Shown here piece by piece: positions 16,583-27,148 of a stretch of 64,000 nucleotides of DNA (position 1 is the first letter of the stretch; every line of letters starts with the position of its first letter). Source of the stretch: PALSA-1004 sp041483135 (GTDB lineage: Bacteria; Pseudomonadota; Gammaproteobacteria; Burkholderiales; SG8-41); NCBI GenBank assembly GCA_041483135.1, contig JBGPFE010000002.1, positions 62,001 to 126,000 of the forward strand, read 5' to 3'. A model generated the notes under the pieces. It saw nothing but the letters and a program-made list of their open reading frames with translations, had not been told where the DNA came from and did no database searches. Both the position numbers and the translations under genes were made by a program.

Positions 16583-16610
16583 TTTCCTGAAACGCGGCCT
16601 AAGGTATACT
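16583..16610 (+). promoter_or_regulatory. possible rpoE operon promoter
   Basis: TTTCCT (16583-16588), a 16-base gap and TATACT (16605-16610), about 60 bases upstream of the rpoE ATG. The -10 is good and the -35 poor. A clear sigma-E type promoter was not seen by eye. Confidence 0.35.
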
Positions 16611-16621
16611 TAGCGCTTTGT

Positions 16622-16646
16622 TTTCGCGGGCTTAGCGCCTGCGAAA
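16622..16646 (+). promoter_or_regulatory. hairpin in the rpoE 5' leader
   Basis: Arms 16622-16631 and 16637-16646 form a 10-bp stem with one G-U pair and a 5-base loop. It lies between the candidate promoter and the rpoE start and has no poly-T, so it is more likely a leader structure than a terminator. Confidence 0.45.
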
Positions 16647-16670
16647 CATAAGAACCTAGGGACCGGTTTC

Positions 16671-17270
16671 ATGGGCGAACGTGAAGTCGACCAGCAACTG
16701 GTCGAGCGGGCGCAACGCGGTGACAAGCATGCATTTGAGCTGCTGGTAATCAAATACCAGCGCAAGCTGGCACGGTTGTTATCGCGCTTCATCCGCGATG
16801 CCGGCGAAGTCGAGGATGTGACGCAGGAGGCCTTTATCAAGGCATACCGCGCCCTGCCGTCGTTCCGCGGCGACAGCGCGTTTTATACCTGGCTATACAG
16901 GATAGGCATCAACACAGCCAAGAATTATCTGGTCGCGATGGGACGCCGTGCGCCGACCATGACCGAGGTCGATCACGAAGAGGCGGAAAATATCGAGGAA
17001 GGCGAGCAACTGAAGGACATGAACACGCCGGAACATCAGATGATGAGCCGGCAGATCGCCGAAACGGTGAACCAGACGCTGCAGGAACTGCCGGAGGAAT
17101 TGAGGACTGCAATTACGTTGCGCGAAATCGACGGTTTGAGTTACGAGGAAATCGCCCAGATCATGAATTGCCCGATAGGCACCGTGCGCTCGAGGATATT
17201 CCGCGCGCGCGAAGCAATCGCCGAGCGGCTGCGGCCGCAGCTCGGCACCCCGAAAGACAGGAGATGGTAA
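16671..17270 (+). CDS. rpoE: RNA polymerase sigma factor RpoE (AlgU)
   Basis: ECF sigma factor of 199 residues for envelope stress. Region 2 is clear (YQRKLARLLSRFIRDAGEVE, then DVTQEAFIKAYRALPSFRGD and FYTWLYRIGINTAKNYLV), and region 4 has the HTH LSYEEIAQIMNCPIGTVRSR. It is followed with a one-base overlap by the anti-sigma gene rseA, then rseB and mucD, the standard regulatory set: RseA holds RpoE at the membrane until proteolysis. ATG 16671 has only a weak upstream purine run. Confidence 0.97.
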   Translation: MGEREVDQQLVERAQRGDKHAFELLVIKYQRKLARLLSRFIRDAGEVEDVTQEAFIKAYRALPSFRGDSAFYTWLYRIGINTAKNYLVAMGRRAPTMTEVDHEEAENIEEGEQLKDMNTPEHQMMSRQIAETVNQTLQELPEELRTAITLREIDGLSYEEIAQIMNCPIGTVRSRIFRAREAIAERLRPQLGTPKDRRW

Positions 17271-17797
17271 TGGATCGAATCTCGGTTTTCATGGACGGCG
17301 AAGCCAGCCGGCAGGAGTCGCATCAGACGTTCTTGCGCCTGAAACAAAGCGACGAGTGCTGCGATAAGTGGAAAACCTTCCATTTGATCGGCGACATGAT
17401 GCGCGGCGATCCCGTGTTACGCGACGATTTCACCCTGCGTTTCCACCAGCGCATGGAACAGGAGCCGACGCTGCTGGCGCCGCGCATGACCTGGCGAAAA
17501 TCCGCGAACCTCGCGCTTTCCGCCGCCGCCTCGATCGCGGCAGTTGCCGTAGTCCTGACGCTGGCCCTCACCGACAACCCCCTCAAGCCCCAAGCTCAAA
17601 TCGCAGCAGCCCCCAAACCCGAATCTTCCCAAGTCGCACAAACCGCGGCGCTGCCGCAACCGGTGCCCGCAGCGAACCAGAGCAGAGTCAATGAATATCT
17701 GATGGCGCACCAGGAGTTTTCGCCCAGCACCGCTTTGCAGGGCGTCGCGCCGTACGTACGAACCGTGTCGGTAGCGCACGACGACAGCGGTCAGTAG
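17270..17797 (+). CDS. rseA: anti-sigma factor RseA (MucA-like)
   Basis: 175-residue inner-membrane protein. The N-terminal cytoplasmic domain (MDRISVFMDGEAS, with CCDKWKTFHLIGDMMRGD) binds RpoE; one transmembrane helix lies at about 81-101 (SANLALSAAASIAAVAVVLT); the periplasmic tail is Pro/Ala/Gln-rich and would bind RseB. Start ATG 17270 overlaps the rpoE stop by one base and follows GGAGATGG. Regulated proteolysis by DegS- and RseP-type proteases is known for the family; those genes are not in the window. Confidence 0.9.
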   Translation: MDRISVFMDGEASRQESHQTFLRLKQSDECCDKWKTFHLIGDMMRGDPVLRDDFTLRFHQRMEQEPTLLAPRMTWRKSANLALSAAASIAAVAVVLTLALTDNPLKPQAQIAAAPKPESSQVAQTAALPQPVPAANQSRVNEYLMAHQEFSPSTALQGVAPYVRTVSVAHDDSGQ

Positions 17798-17809
17798 GGT
17801 AAGGGCAGC

Positions 17810-18784
17810 ATGCGGTCAGCTTTACCGGCGTTACTGGTGCTGCTCGGCAGCGTCGGCTCCACCGGCTACGTGGTGGCCGAAACGGGTGGCGATGCATTAG
17901 TCTGGCTAAGGAAGATCGCCGCCGCGTCCCGCCAGATCAATTACGCCGGTACTTTCGTCTATCAACACGGCAATCAGGTCGAGACATCGCGCATCGCGCA
18001 TTTTGTCGATGCCGGCGGCGAATACGAAAAGCTCGAAACACTCGACGGGCCGCCGCGCGAAATCGTGCGCAATAACGACAACGTCACCTGCTACCTGCCG
18101 GAAAGCAAAACGATGGTGATTGAAAAGCGCGCGGCGCGCCAGTTCCCGGCGTTGCTGCCAGTACAACTTTCAGGCATATCCGACAATTATGTGGTGAAGA
18201 AGGGCGAGCAGGACCGCGTAGCCGGCTTTGACTGCCAGGTAATCGCGCTCGAACCCAAGGACAATCTGCGCTACGGCCATAAATTCTGCGCCGAGCTCGC
18301 AACAGGACTGCCACTGCGCGCGCGCATGTACAGCGACAAGAGCGAAATGGTCGAGTCGTTCGTATTTACCCAGCTTTTGATCGGCAACGGCGTCACCAAG
18401 GATTTGCTCAAGTCGCGCTTTGCCGGCAAAACCCAGTCCTGGCACGTCGACAGATCCGCGCTCGAACAAAGCGAGTCGAGCGCCGATACCGGATGGGTGC
18501 TGAACAATCAGCCGGTGGGATTCAAAAAACTCACCGAAATGAAGCGCACGATCGCCGGCCGCCCGGCCCAGGTTTCGCACATCGTCTACTCCGACGGGGT
18601 TGCGGCGGTATCGATTTTTATCGAGCCGATGCCGAAATCGCCGCCGCCCGCCGGCCCGACCTACCAGGGTGCCGTCAACATTTATGTCAGGCCGCAGGCA
18701 GACCAGATGGTGACGGTGGTGGGCGAAACCCCGGCCCGCACGGTCAAGCGAATCGCGGAATCGCTCAGCCACAAGGACCGCTAG
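17810..18784 (+). CDS. rseB: sigma-E factor regulatory protein RseB (MucB)
   Basis: Periplasmic protein of 324 residues with a signal peptide at about 1-23. The lipoprotein-like N-domain contains INYAGTFVYQHGNQVETSRI and REIVRNNDNVTCYLPES; the C-terminal domain contains WVLNNQPVGFKK and VSHIVYSDGVAAVSIFIEP. RseB binds the RseA periplasmic tail and protects it from cleavage until lipid or LPS signals displace it. It follows rseA after 12 bases, in the conserved rpoE-rseA-rseB order. Confidence 0.93.
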   Translation: MRSALPALLVLLGSVGSTGYVVAETGGDALVWLRKIAAASRQINYAGTFVYQHGNQVETSRIAHFVDAGGEYEKLETLDGPPREIVRNNDNVTCYLPESKTMVIEKRAARQFPALLPVQLSGISDNYVVKKGEQDRVAGFDCQVIALEPKDNLRYGHKFCAELATGLPLRARMYSDKSEMVESFVFTQLLIGNGVTKDLLKSRFAGKTQSWHVDRSALEQSESSADTGWVLNNQPVGFKKLTEMKRTIAGRPAQVSHIVYSDGVAAVSIFIEPMPKSPPPAGPTYQGAVNIYVRPQADQMVTVVGETPARTVKRIAESLSHKDR

Positions 18785-18866
18785 CGCCGATCGGCATGCC
18801 TGAAACAGAAGCGCTCGTACCGGACCTGTTTTAAAATTCTCCTGCTGGACAAAAAAGGAACGCCAG

Positions 18867-20261
18867 ATGTTAAGAAGAATCGTGTTGTTTGTGATCATGC
18901 TGTTGCCGCTCGCGGTTACCGCTCAACTGCCGGATTTCACCGATCTGGTGGAAAAGCAGGGGCCTGCGGTCGTCAACATCAGCACCACGCAAACGGTGCG
19001 TAACACGCTCGGATTGCCGCAAATACCGCAACTGCAGGAAGACGATCCGTTTTATGAGTTTTTCCGGCGCTTCGTACCGAATCCCGGGCCGCGCGAGTTT
19101 CAGAACAATTCCCTGGGATCTGGCTTCATCATCAGCGCCGACGGCTACATCCTGACCAATTCCCACGTCGTCGAGGCCGCCGATGAAATCACGGTCAAGT
19201 TGAACGACAAGCGCGAGTTCAAAGCCAAGGTGATAGGCAGCGACCGGCGCACCGACATTGCGCTGATAAAAATCGACGCCACGGGGTTACCGGCGGTCAA
19301 GTTCGGCGATCCCAACCGCCTCAAGGTCGGCGAATGGGTGGTGGCAATCGGCTCGCCGTTTGGTTTCGAAAACACGGTGACCGCCGGCATCGTCAGCGCC
19401 AAGGGCCGCTCGCTGCCGCAGGAGAACTTCGTGCCGTTCATCCAGACCGACGCGGCCGTCAACCCCGGCAACTCGGGCGGGCCGCTCTTCAACCTGCGCG
19501 GCGAGGTGGTCGGCATAAACTCGCAGATCTACAGCCGCACCGGCGGCTTCATGGGTCTGTCGTTCGCAATCCCGATCGATGTCGCCAACGACATCGCAAC
19601 CCAGCTCAAAACTACCGGCAGGATCACGCGCGGCAGAATCGGCGTCGTGATCCAGCCGGTTACCAAGGAGCTTGCCGAGTCGTTCGGCCTGCCCAAACCG
19701 AGCGGCGCACTGGTGAGTTCGGTCGAAAAAGGCAGCCCAGCCGACAAGGCAGGCATCGAGGCCGGCGACGTGATCCTCAAATTCGACGGCAAGAACGTCA
19801 ACTCGTCTGACGATTTGCCCCGGCTGGTCGGCAGCACCAAACCCGGCGCGAAGGCAACAGTGCAGTTGACCCGCAACAAGGCGACACGCGAGGTGTCGGT
19901 CGTAATTGGAGAAATGCAGGAAGAAACACGCACCGCACAGCGCCAGCAACCGCGACGCGGTCCCGGTGGTAAATCGCCGCCGGAATCAGTGAGCCGCTTG
20001 GGCATGACGCTCTCGGAGCCTACCGCCGAGCAGCGCAACCAGCTCAAGATCACCGGCGGCGTACTGGTCGAGGACGTGCAGGGCACGGCAGCGCGCGCCG
20101 GCATCCGCCGTGGCGATATCATCCTCGCCGTGAACAACCAGGACATAAAAACGCTTGAGCAGTTCGGCCATTTGATGGGGCAGTTCGAAAAAGGCCGCAT
20201 CGTGGCGCTGCTGGTGCGGCGCGGCGGCAATGCACTCTACATCCCGTTCCGCATTGAATAA
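18867..20261 (+). CDS. mucD: periplasmic serine protease DegQ/MucD (HtrA family)
   Basis: 464 residues with a signal peptide at about 1-19. The trypsin-like domain has His100 (TNSHVVEAAD), Asp130 (RRTDIALIKI) and Ser203 (NPGNSGGP). Two PDZ domains follow, at about 260-350 and 375-460. It degrades or refolds damaged periplasmic proteins and belongs to the sigma-E operon as mucD. A purine-rich binding site (AAAAAAGGAACG) precedes ATG 18867. The next gene overlaps its 3' end by about 30 bases. Confidence 0.95.
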   Translation: MLRRIVLFVIMLLPLAVTAQLPDFTDLVEKQGPAVVNISTTQTVRNTLGLPQIPQLQEDDPFYEFFRRFVPNPGPREFQNNSLGSGFIISADGYILTNSHVVEAADEITVKLNDKREFKAKVIGSDRRTDIALIKIDATGLPAVKFGDPNRLKVGEWVVAIGSPFGFENTVTAGIVSAKGRSLPQENFVPFIQTDAAVNPGNSGGPLFNLRGEVVGINSQIYSRTGGFMGLSFAIPIDVANDIATQLKTTGRITRGRIGVVIQPVTKELAESFGLPKPSGALVSSVEKGSPADKAGIEAGDVILKFDGKNVNSSDDLPRLVGSTKPGAKATVQLTRNKATREVSVVIGEMQEETRTAQRQQPRRGPGGKSPPESVSRLGMTLSEPTAEQRNQLKITGGVLVEDVQGTAARAGIRRGDIILAVNNQDIKTLEQFGHLMGQFEKGRIVALLVRRGGNALYIPFRIE

Positions 20262-20508
20262 GCGCGCGGTCAAGTTCACCGTCTACAGCCGCGCGTACTG
20301 CCATTTGTGCGATGACATGATTGCCGGCCTGCGCGCGCTGCAGGTCGCAACCCCGTTCGAACTCCTAGTGGTCGATATCGACAGCAATGCCAGGTTCGAG
20401 GCGCAGTACGGCGAATTCGTGCCCGTGCTCGCCGCCGCCGGCGTAGAGCTCTGCCATCACCATCTCGATATCGCCAAAGTTAATGAATATTTGGGCAAAA
20501 CCCGCTAA
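20230..20508 (+). CDS. glutaredoxin-like thiol protein (DUF836 type)
   Basis: Small thioredoxin-fold protein of up to 92 residues. KFTVYSRAYCHLCDDMIAGL gives the CxxC active site, and the fold continues with FELLVVDIDSNARFEAQYGE and VPVLAAAGVELC, where cis-Pro replaces the usual glutaredoxin TVPQ/VFI context. The true start may be ATG 20230 or TTG 20254; both overlap mucD. It lies between mucD and lepA, as in many betaproteobacteria, and a strong terminator follows. Confidence 0.82.
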   Translation: MHSTSRSALNKRAVKFTVYSRAYCHLCDDMIAGLRALQVATPFELLVVDIDSNARFEAQYGEFVPVLAAAGVELCHHHLDIAKVNEYLGKTR

Positions 20509-20528
20509 AATTCATGTTTTACGTGAAC

Positions 20529-20557
20529 AAGGGCACGAGTAGCGTGCCCTTTTTGTT
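20529..20557 (+). terminator. rho-independent terminator of the rpoE operon
   Basis: A 9-bp stem AAGGGCACG (20529-20537) with CGTGCCCTT (20543-20551), a 5-base loop, then TTTGTT. It ends the rpoE-rseAB-mucD-glutaredoxin operon. Confidence 0.9.
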
Positions 20558-20563
20558 AGCGGT

Positions 20564-20626
20564 CAGCAATCAGCCATCAGCGAAATCATTAAATGGTTTT
20601 AGCTGACTGCTGATGGCTGAATGCTG
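20564..20626. repeat. imperfect inverted repeat reaching the lepA start
   Basis: Arms 20564-20581 and 20609-20626 match at 17 of 18 positions as reverse complements and are built from repeated CAGC/ATCAGC units. The right arm ends one base before the preferred lepA ATG, where a Shine-Dalgarno would be expected. It has the look of a dispersed intergenic repeat. Confidence 0.75.
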
Positions 20627-20627
20627 C

Positions 20628-22416
<1,789 letters not shown>

Positions 22417-22418
<2 letters not shown>

Positions 22419-22481
22419 TGAGTAATGAGTAAGCAGATCCGATATCCGGGAATGGTGAGGGCCTATTACCCATTACCCATC
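22417..22481. repeat. inverted repeat between lepA and lepB
   Basis: Arms 22417-22432 and 22466-22481 pair at 14 of 16 positions; each arm is itself a tandem of an ATGAGTA/TTACCCA unit. The left arm overlaps the lepA stop codon. No poly-T follows. It is a different sequence family from the repeat before lepA. Confidence 0.7.
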
Positions 22482-22504
22482 AACCGATGCCAAGAGGAAA
22501 CGAA

Positions 22505-23308
22505 GTGAACTTTGCATTGATCATGTTCCTGCTGCTGGTCGCGACCGGCGCGATCTGGCTGCTCGATCACTTCGTGCTCATGCGCAAACGCGCCGCCGAT
22601 GCGCACGAGCCGTGGTGGGTCGAGTACCCGAAGAGCTTCTTTCCGGTCATCCTGATCGTGTTTCTGCTGCGCTCGTTCCTGGTCGAGCCGTTCAAGATTC
22701 CTTCCGGCTCGATGTTGCCGACGCTGCTGATCGGCGACTTCATCCTGGTCAATAAATTCACTTACGGCATCCGTATTCCGGTCATCAATCTCAAGGTGAC
22801 GGAGATCAACCACCCGCGGCGCGGCGAAGTGATGGTGTTCCGTTACCCCGAAAACCCGTCGCTCGATTACATCAAGCGCGTGATCGGCGTACCGGGAGAC
22901 AAGGTGAGCTATCAGAACAAGCGCCTGTCGATCAACGGCGAGGAAATCAGGCTCGAGCCGGACGGCCAGTACAATTACATCGAGACCGGCCTGAGTTTCG
23001 TCTCCGCCCAGCGCTTCCAGGAATCACTTGTCGCGCACAAGCATGCGATACTGATGAATTCCGAGATCCCGTCGGTGAGGCTGTCCGACGTCAAGCGGTT
23101 CCCATTTCACGATAATTGCGTCTACAATGAAGCAGGATTTACCTGTACGGTCCCGCCCGGGCATTTCTTCATGATGGGCGACAACCGCGACAGCAGCAGC
23201 GACAGCCGTTACTGGGGTTTCGTGCCGGATCAGAATATCGTCGGCAAGGCGTTCCTGATCTGGTGGAATTTCGATGATTTCAAACGCATAGGACAGTTTA
23301 TTAATTGA
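22505..23308 (+). CDS. lepB: signal peptidase I
   Basis: Inner-membrane protease of 267 residues that removes signal peptides of secreted proteins. Two N-terminal hydrophobic helices (about 2-20 and 45-60) are followed by the periplasmic catalytic domain with Ser69 (KIPSGSMLPT), Lys124 (YIKRVIGVPGD) and the GDNRDSSSDSRYWG box. I chose GTG 22505 because AGAGGAAACGAA precedes it; an in-frame ATG at 22487 lies within that purine run. It sits between lepA and DUF4845/rnc in the conserved order. Confidence 0.96.
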   Translation: MNFALIMFLLLVATGAIWLLDHFVLMRKRAADAHEPWWVEYPKSFFPVILIVFLLRSFLVEPFKIPSGSMLPTLLIGDFILVNKFTYGIRIPVINLKVTEINHPRRGEVMVFRYPENPSLDYIKRVIGVPGDKVSYQNKRLSINGEEIRLEPDGQYNYIETGLSFVSAQRFQESLVAHKHAILMNSEIPSVRLSDVKRFPFHDNCVYNEAGFTCTVPPGHFFMMGDNRDSSSDSRYWGFVPDQNIVGKAFLIWWNFDDFKRIGQFIN

Positions 23309-23319
23309 CGGAGGGCGCC

Positions 23320-23679
23320 ATGAAAAAACAACACGGAGTAACCTTGACCGGGTTAATCATGTTCAGTTTTATACTTGTTTTCGTTGCATTGCTGGGGTTC
23401 AAGCTGTTTACGCCCTATTCGCAATATTTCACTCTCGTGAAAACATTCAAAGTCCTGGCGGCGAACCCGGAAGTCAGGACCGGCAGCCGCGGGCAAGCCA
23501 TGGGAGTATGGTCGCGCTACGCGCAGATCGATAATATCACCGCGATCGATGGTAACGATATCGAGATCACCAAAGACGGCAATGATGTCGTGCTCAGCGC
23601 GAGCTACTCGGTCAAGGTGCCCTTGTTTGCCAACATCAACTTGCTGATCGACTTTAATCCGACGTCGTCCTCCCAGTGA
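23320..23679 (+). CDS. DUF4845 membrane protein
   Basis: 119-residue protein with one N-terminal hydrophobic segment at about 8-32 after a MKKQHGVTLTGLI start that resembles type IV pilin-like leaders, then a soluble domain with KFKLFTPY-like and VPLFANINLLIDF stretches. The DUF4845 family is found between lepB and rnc throughout betaproteobacteria; its function is not known. ATG 23320 has an excellent GGAGG seven bases upstream. Confidence 0.85.
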   Translation: MKKQHGVTLTGLIMFSFILVFVALLGFKLFTPYSQYFTLVKTFKVLAANPEVRTGSRGQAMGVWSRYAQIDNITAIDGNDIEITKDGNDVVLSASYSVKVPLFANINLLIDFNPTSSSQ

Positions 23680-23711
23680 GCTCCGGCTGAGCCGTTGCGC
23701 CTGATCAAGGC

Positions 23712-24383
23712 ATGGAACGCGACGCCCTCACAGGCAGAACCGGCTACCCATTCGGCAATCCCGACTTGCTGCGCCAGGCGCTGACCCATCGCAGTTACGG
23801 CGCTTCCCACAACGAACGGCTCGAGTTTCTCGGCGACGGCGTGCTTAATTGCATCGTCGCCGCCGAGTTGTTCCGGCTGTTCCCGCAACTTGCGGAAGGC
23901 GAGCTCTCGCGTCTGCGCGCGAGCCTCGTCAATCAGCAATGCCTGTTCGAAATCGCCCGGCAAATCGACCTTGGCCGGCATCTGCTGCTGGGCGAGGGCG
24001 AGCTCAAAAGCGGCGGGGTGCGGCGCCCCTCCATACTCGCCGATGCGCTCGAAGCGTTGATCGGCGCGGTGTTTCTGGACGGCGGTTATACCGCCGCGCG
24101 CGGGTTGATCCTGCGTTTGTTCGACGAGCCACTCACGAACGCCGACCCGCGCACGCTCGGCAAGGACGCCAAAACCCTGCTGCAGGAATTTCTGCAGGCA
24201 CGCCGCATTCCGCTGCCGCAATACTCGGTTATCGCGACTGCGGGCGAAGCCCACGAGCAGACCTTCCGCGTCGAATGCGTGATTCCCGAGCTGAACATCC
24301 GGACGCTGGGCGAGGGGACGAATCGCCGCAGCGCGGAGCAGGTTGCGGCACACCGCGCCTACGAGCTCGGCACCAAGGCGTAA
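23712..24383 (+). CDS. rnc: ribonuclease III
   Basis: Double-strand RNA endonuclease of 223 residues for rRNA and mRNA processing. The signature NERLEFLGDGVLN and ADALEALIGAVFLDGG carry the metal-binding acids; the dsRNA-binding domain covers about 150-222 (DAKTLLQEFLQARR, RRSAEQVAAHRAYE). The signature has Gly where many have Ser (GDGVL). era begins directly after its stop, so the pair is translationally close. Confidence 0.96.
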   Translation: MERDALTGRTGYPFGNPDLLRQALTHRSYGASHNERLEFLGDGVLNCIVAAELFRLFPQLAEGELSRLRASLVNQQCLFEIARQIDLGRHLLLGEGELKSGGVRRPSILADALEALIGAVFLDGGYTAARGLILRLFDEPLTNADPRTLGKDAKTLLQEFLQARRIPLPQYSVIATAGEAHEQTFRVECVIPELNIRTLGEGTNRRSAEQVAAHRAYELGTKA

Positions 24384-25271
24384 ATGCCAGCAAAATTCCG
24401 CACCGGCTACGTCGCCATCGTCGGCCGTCCCAACGTCGGTAAATCGACTTTGCTCAACCGGCTGGTCGGACAGAAACTCAGCATCACCTCGCGCAAGCCG
24501 CAGACGACGCGTCAGCGCATCACCGGCATCCTGACGCGGGACGATGCGCAGCTTTTGTTCGTCGACACGCCGGGCTTCCAGAGCAGGCACGGCAGCGCGC
24601 TCAATCGCCACATGAACCGGGTCGTCATGCAGGCGCTCGCCGATGTCGACGTCATTTTGTTTGTAATCGAAGCTCTGCGCTTCAGCGCCGAAGACCGCGC
24701 GCTGCTGGGTCTGCTGCCCGCCACACAGCCGGTATTGCTTGTCATCAACAAAATCGACCGGCTTGCCGACCGCAGCTTGCTGCTGCCGTTCATCGGGAAA
24801 ATGGCGGGTGAATATGATTTTGCCGAAATAGTGCCGGTGTCGGCGGCGAAAGGGCACTCGGTCGAAGCGCTCGCGCCCGCCATCGCCCGCTACTTGCCGG
24901 AGCAACCCGCGCTTTACGGCGCGGACGAGGTTACCGAATCGAGCGAGCGCCTGCTGGCCGCCGAGTTAATCCGCGAGAAGCTGTTCCGGCTGCTCGGCGA
25001 CGAGCTGCCTTATGTGAGCGCAGTGCTCATCGACCGTTTCGTGGTGGTCGGCGCGCTGCGCCGGATACATGCTTCGATCATCGTCGACAAAGAGTCGCAC
25101 AAAGGCATCGTGATCGGCGCCAAGGGCGGCCGGCTCAAGGAGATCGCGAGCAAAGCCCGCCTCGACATGGAGAAGCTGTTCGGCGGCAAGGTCCATCTCG
25201 AGGTATGGGTCAAAGTCAAAAGCGGCTGGACTGAAAACCCGCAGTTGCTGAAACAACTCGGCTATGGCTGA
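24384..25271 (+). CDS. era: GTPase Era
   Basis: 295-residue GTPase for 30S ribosome assembly and 16S rRNA 3'-end maturation. GRPNVGKSTLLNRLVGQ (G1), TTRQRITGI (G2), DTPGF (G3), NKIDRL (G4) and the C-terminal KH domain (GIVIGAKGGRLKEI, KVHLEVWVKVK) are all present. It starts immediately after the rnc stop and overlaps recO by 8 bases, the conserved rnc-era-recO arrangement. Confidence 0.97.
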   Translation: MPAKFRTGYVAIVGRPNVGKSTLLNRLVGQKLSITSRKPQTTRQRITGILTRDDAQLLFVDTPGFQSRHGSALNRHMNRVVMQALADVDVILFVIEALRFSAEDRALLGLLPATQPVLLVINKIDRLADRSLLLPFIGKMAGEYDFAEIVPVSAAKGHSVEALAPAIARYLPEQPALYGADEVTESSERLLAAELIREKLFRLLGDELPYVSAVLIDRFVVVGALRRIHASIIVDKESHKGIVIGAKGGRLKEIASKARLDMEKLFGGKVHLEVWVKVKSGWTENPQLLKQLGYG

Positions 25272-26013
25272 TGCAGGCAGGGCGCAGCACGACGCGCAAC
25301 CCGCATTCGTGCTCCACAGTTATCCGTATCGCGAAACCAGTTTGGTCCTCGAGGTATTCGCCCGGAATTTCGGCCGCGTCGCGCTGGTCGCGCGCGGCGC
25401 CCGCCGCCCGCGCTCGGCGCTGCGCGGCGTGCTGCTCGCATTCCAGCCTTTGCTATTGAGCTGGGCCGGCAAGTCCGAGCTGCGCACGCTGCACAAGGCG
25501 GAATGGCAGGGCGGATTACCGCAATTAAAAGGCAGCGGCCTGCTGTGCGGCTTTTATCTCAACGAGCTGATGGTCAAGCTGCTGGCGCGCGACGACCCGC
25601 ACGAAACGTTGTACGAAACCTACCATCAGACCCTGCGCACTCTCGGCAACGGCGGCGACCATGCCGCCACGCTGCGCCGCTTCGAAAAACAATTGCTGAA
25701 GGAACTCGGTTATGCGCTGGCACTCGACCGCGACGTCGCGAGCGGCGAGGCAATACGAGCCGGCCAGAGCTATCAGTACATGATCGAGCGCGGGCCTGTG
25801 CGCAGCACTCGTGGCACCGGCAGTAACGGCAGCAGCGAAGAAAACCGGTTAGAATTGACCGGGCAGACCTTGCTCGACATGGCGCGCGACGACTACTCGA
25901 ACCCGGTCACCCTGCAGCAAAGCAAAGCCTTGATGCGCATGCTGATCAATCACTACCTCGGCAACCAGACCCTCAATACCCGCCAGCTATTAAAGGACCT
26001 GCAGCAACTATGA
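25264..26013 (+). CDS. recO: DNA repair protein RecO
   Basis: 249 residues. The N-terminal OB fold shows FVLHSYPYRETSLVLEVFAR and VALVARGARRPRSALRG; the helical part shows LCGFYLNELMVKLLARDDP and RRFEKQLLKELGYAL. RecO loads RecA on SSB-coated single strands with RecR. No zinc-finger cysteines are present, as is usual in proteobacteria. It overlaps era by 8 bases and pdxJ by an ATGA. Confidence 0.93.
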   Translation: MADAGRAQHDAQPAFVLHSYPYRETSLVLEVFARNFGRVALVARGARRPRSALRGVLLAFQPLLLSWAGKSELRTLHKAEWQGGLPQLKGSGLLCGFYLNELMVKLLARDDPHETLYETYHQTLRTLGNGGDHAATLRRFEKQLLKELGYALALDRDVASGEAIRAGQSYQYMIERGPVRSTRGTGSNGSSEENRLELTGQTLLDMARDDYSNPVTLQQSKALMRMLINHYLGNQTLNTRQLLKDLQQL

Positions 26014-26774
26014 CGCGCTTGAGCGTCAACCTCAACAAGATCGCGCTGCTGCGCAACTCACGGACTCTGGGCATACCGAGCGTCACGCGCGCCGCCGCCA
26101 TCGCATTGGATGCCGGCGCGCACGGCATCACGGTGCACCCGCGCCCCGACGGCCGGCACATACGGATCAGCGATGTGCACGAACTGGCAACCCTGCTCAA
26201 GGGCCGTCCCGAAGCTGAATTCAATATTGAGGGCAATCCATTTCAGGGATTACTGGATATTGTCCGCAAATACCGCCCGCACCAATGCACGCTGGTGCCC
26301 GACGATCCCGGCGCATTCACCTCCGATCACGGCTGGGACGTGAAGCGCGACGGGGCACGGCTTATGCCGGTGATCAGCGAGCTCAAATCACTGCATATTC
26401 GCATCAGCCTGTTCATTGATCCGCTGCCTGATGCGATGCCCGCAGTTCGCGCGCTGGGTGCCGATCGCGTTGAGCTTTACACCGAGCCGTATGCGCGCGC
26501 CTTCGGCACGCCTGACGAAAGCAGGGTGATCGAAAACTATGCCGGGGCGGCGCGCGCTGCGCAGCGTGCCGGGCTTGGCGTCAACGCCGGGCACGATCTC
26601 AACCAGGGCAACCTGCCGCGCTTCCTGTCCGCAGCGCCGAATGTGCTCGAGGTGTCGATCGGTCACGCACTGGTCGCCGATGCGATCGAAGCAGGACTCG
26701 CGCAGACGGTGCGTGATTACCTGGCCGCAATTGCCAAAGGCGCCGGCAGCGGGAGCGGGAACCCGCAGCGATGA
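26010..26774 (+). CDS. pdxJ: pyridoxine 5'-phosphate synthase
   Basis: 254-residue TIM-barrel enzyme that condenses 1-deoxy-xylulose 5-phosphate with 3-amino-2-oxopropyl phosphate in vitamin B6 synthesis. LSVNLNKIALLRNSR, DAGAHGITVHPRPDGRHI, EFNIEGNP, VPDDPGAFTSDHGWD and GLGVNAGHDLNQGNL are typical. It overlaps recO and acpS by ATGA junctions, matching the era-recO-pdxJ-acpS order of gamma- and betaproteobacteria. Confidence 0.96.
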   Translation: MTRLSVNLNKIALLRNSRTLGIPSVTRAAAIALDAGAHGITVHPRPDGRHIRISDVHELATLLKGRPEAEFNIEGNPFQGLLDIVRKYRPHQCTLVPDDPGAFTSDHGWDVKRDGARLMPVISELKSLHIRISLFIDPLPDAMPAVRALGADRVELYTEPYARAFGTPDESRVIENYAGAARAAQRAGLGVNAGHDLNQGNLPRFLSAAPNVLEVSIGHALVADAIEAGLAQTVRDYLAAIAKGAGSGSGNPQR

Positions 26775-27148
26775 TCTACGGCATCGGCATCGATGTGGTG
26801 GAACCGCACCGCATTGCGCGCCTGCTCGAGAAATACGGCGAGCGCTTCGTGCGCCGCGTGCTGACGCAGCGTGAACGGCCGGGGTATGCGCGGACCGTCA
26901 ATCCGGTATTGTTCGTGGCCAACCGCTTCGCCGCCAAGGAGGCGTTCTCCAAAGCGATGGGGACCGGTTTTCGTTATCCGGTCACGCTGCAATGCATCAG
27001 CGTCGTGCAGGACCGGCGCGGCAAACCCGGGTTTGAATTTCATCCCAACCTCGCACAGTTCGTCGTCAACGAGGGCATTACCGGATACTTCGTTACGATC
27101 AGCGACGAAAAAAGTCTGGCCTGTGCCTGCGTGGTGCTGGAAAAATGA
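26771..27148 (+). CDS. acpS: holo-[acyl-carrier-protein] synthase
   Basis: 125 residues. It transfers 4'-phosphopantetheine from CoA to ACP. The magnesium-binding motifs are GIGIDVVEPHRI near the N-terminus and NRFAAKEAFSKAMGTG in the middle. ATGA overlaps with pdxJ and nagZ. Length and order are standard. Confidence 0.95.
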   Translation: MIYGIGIDVVEPHRIARLLEKYGERFVRRVLTQRERPGYARTVNPVLFVANRFAAKEAFSKAMGTGFRYPVTLQCISVVQDRRGKPGFEFHPNLAQFVVNEGITGYFVTISDEKSLACACVVLEK

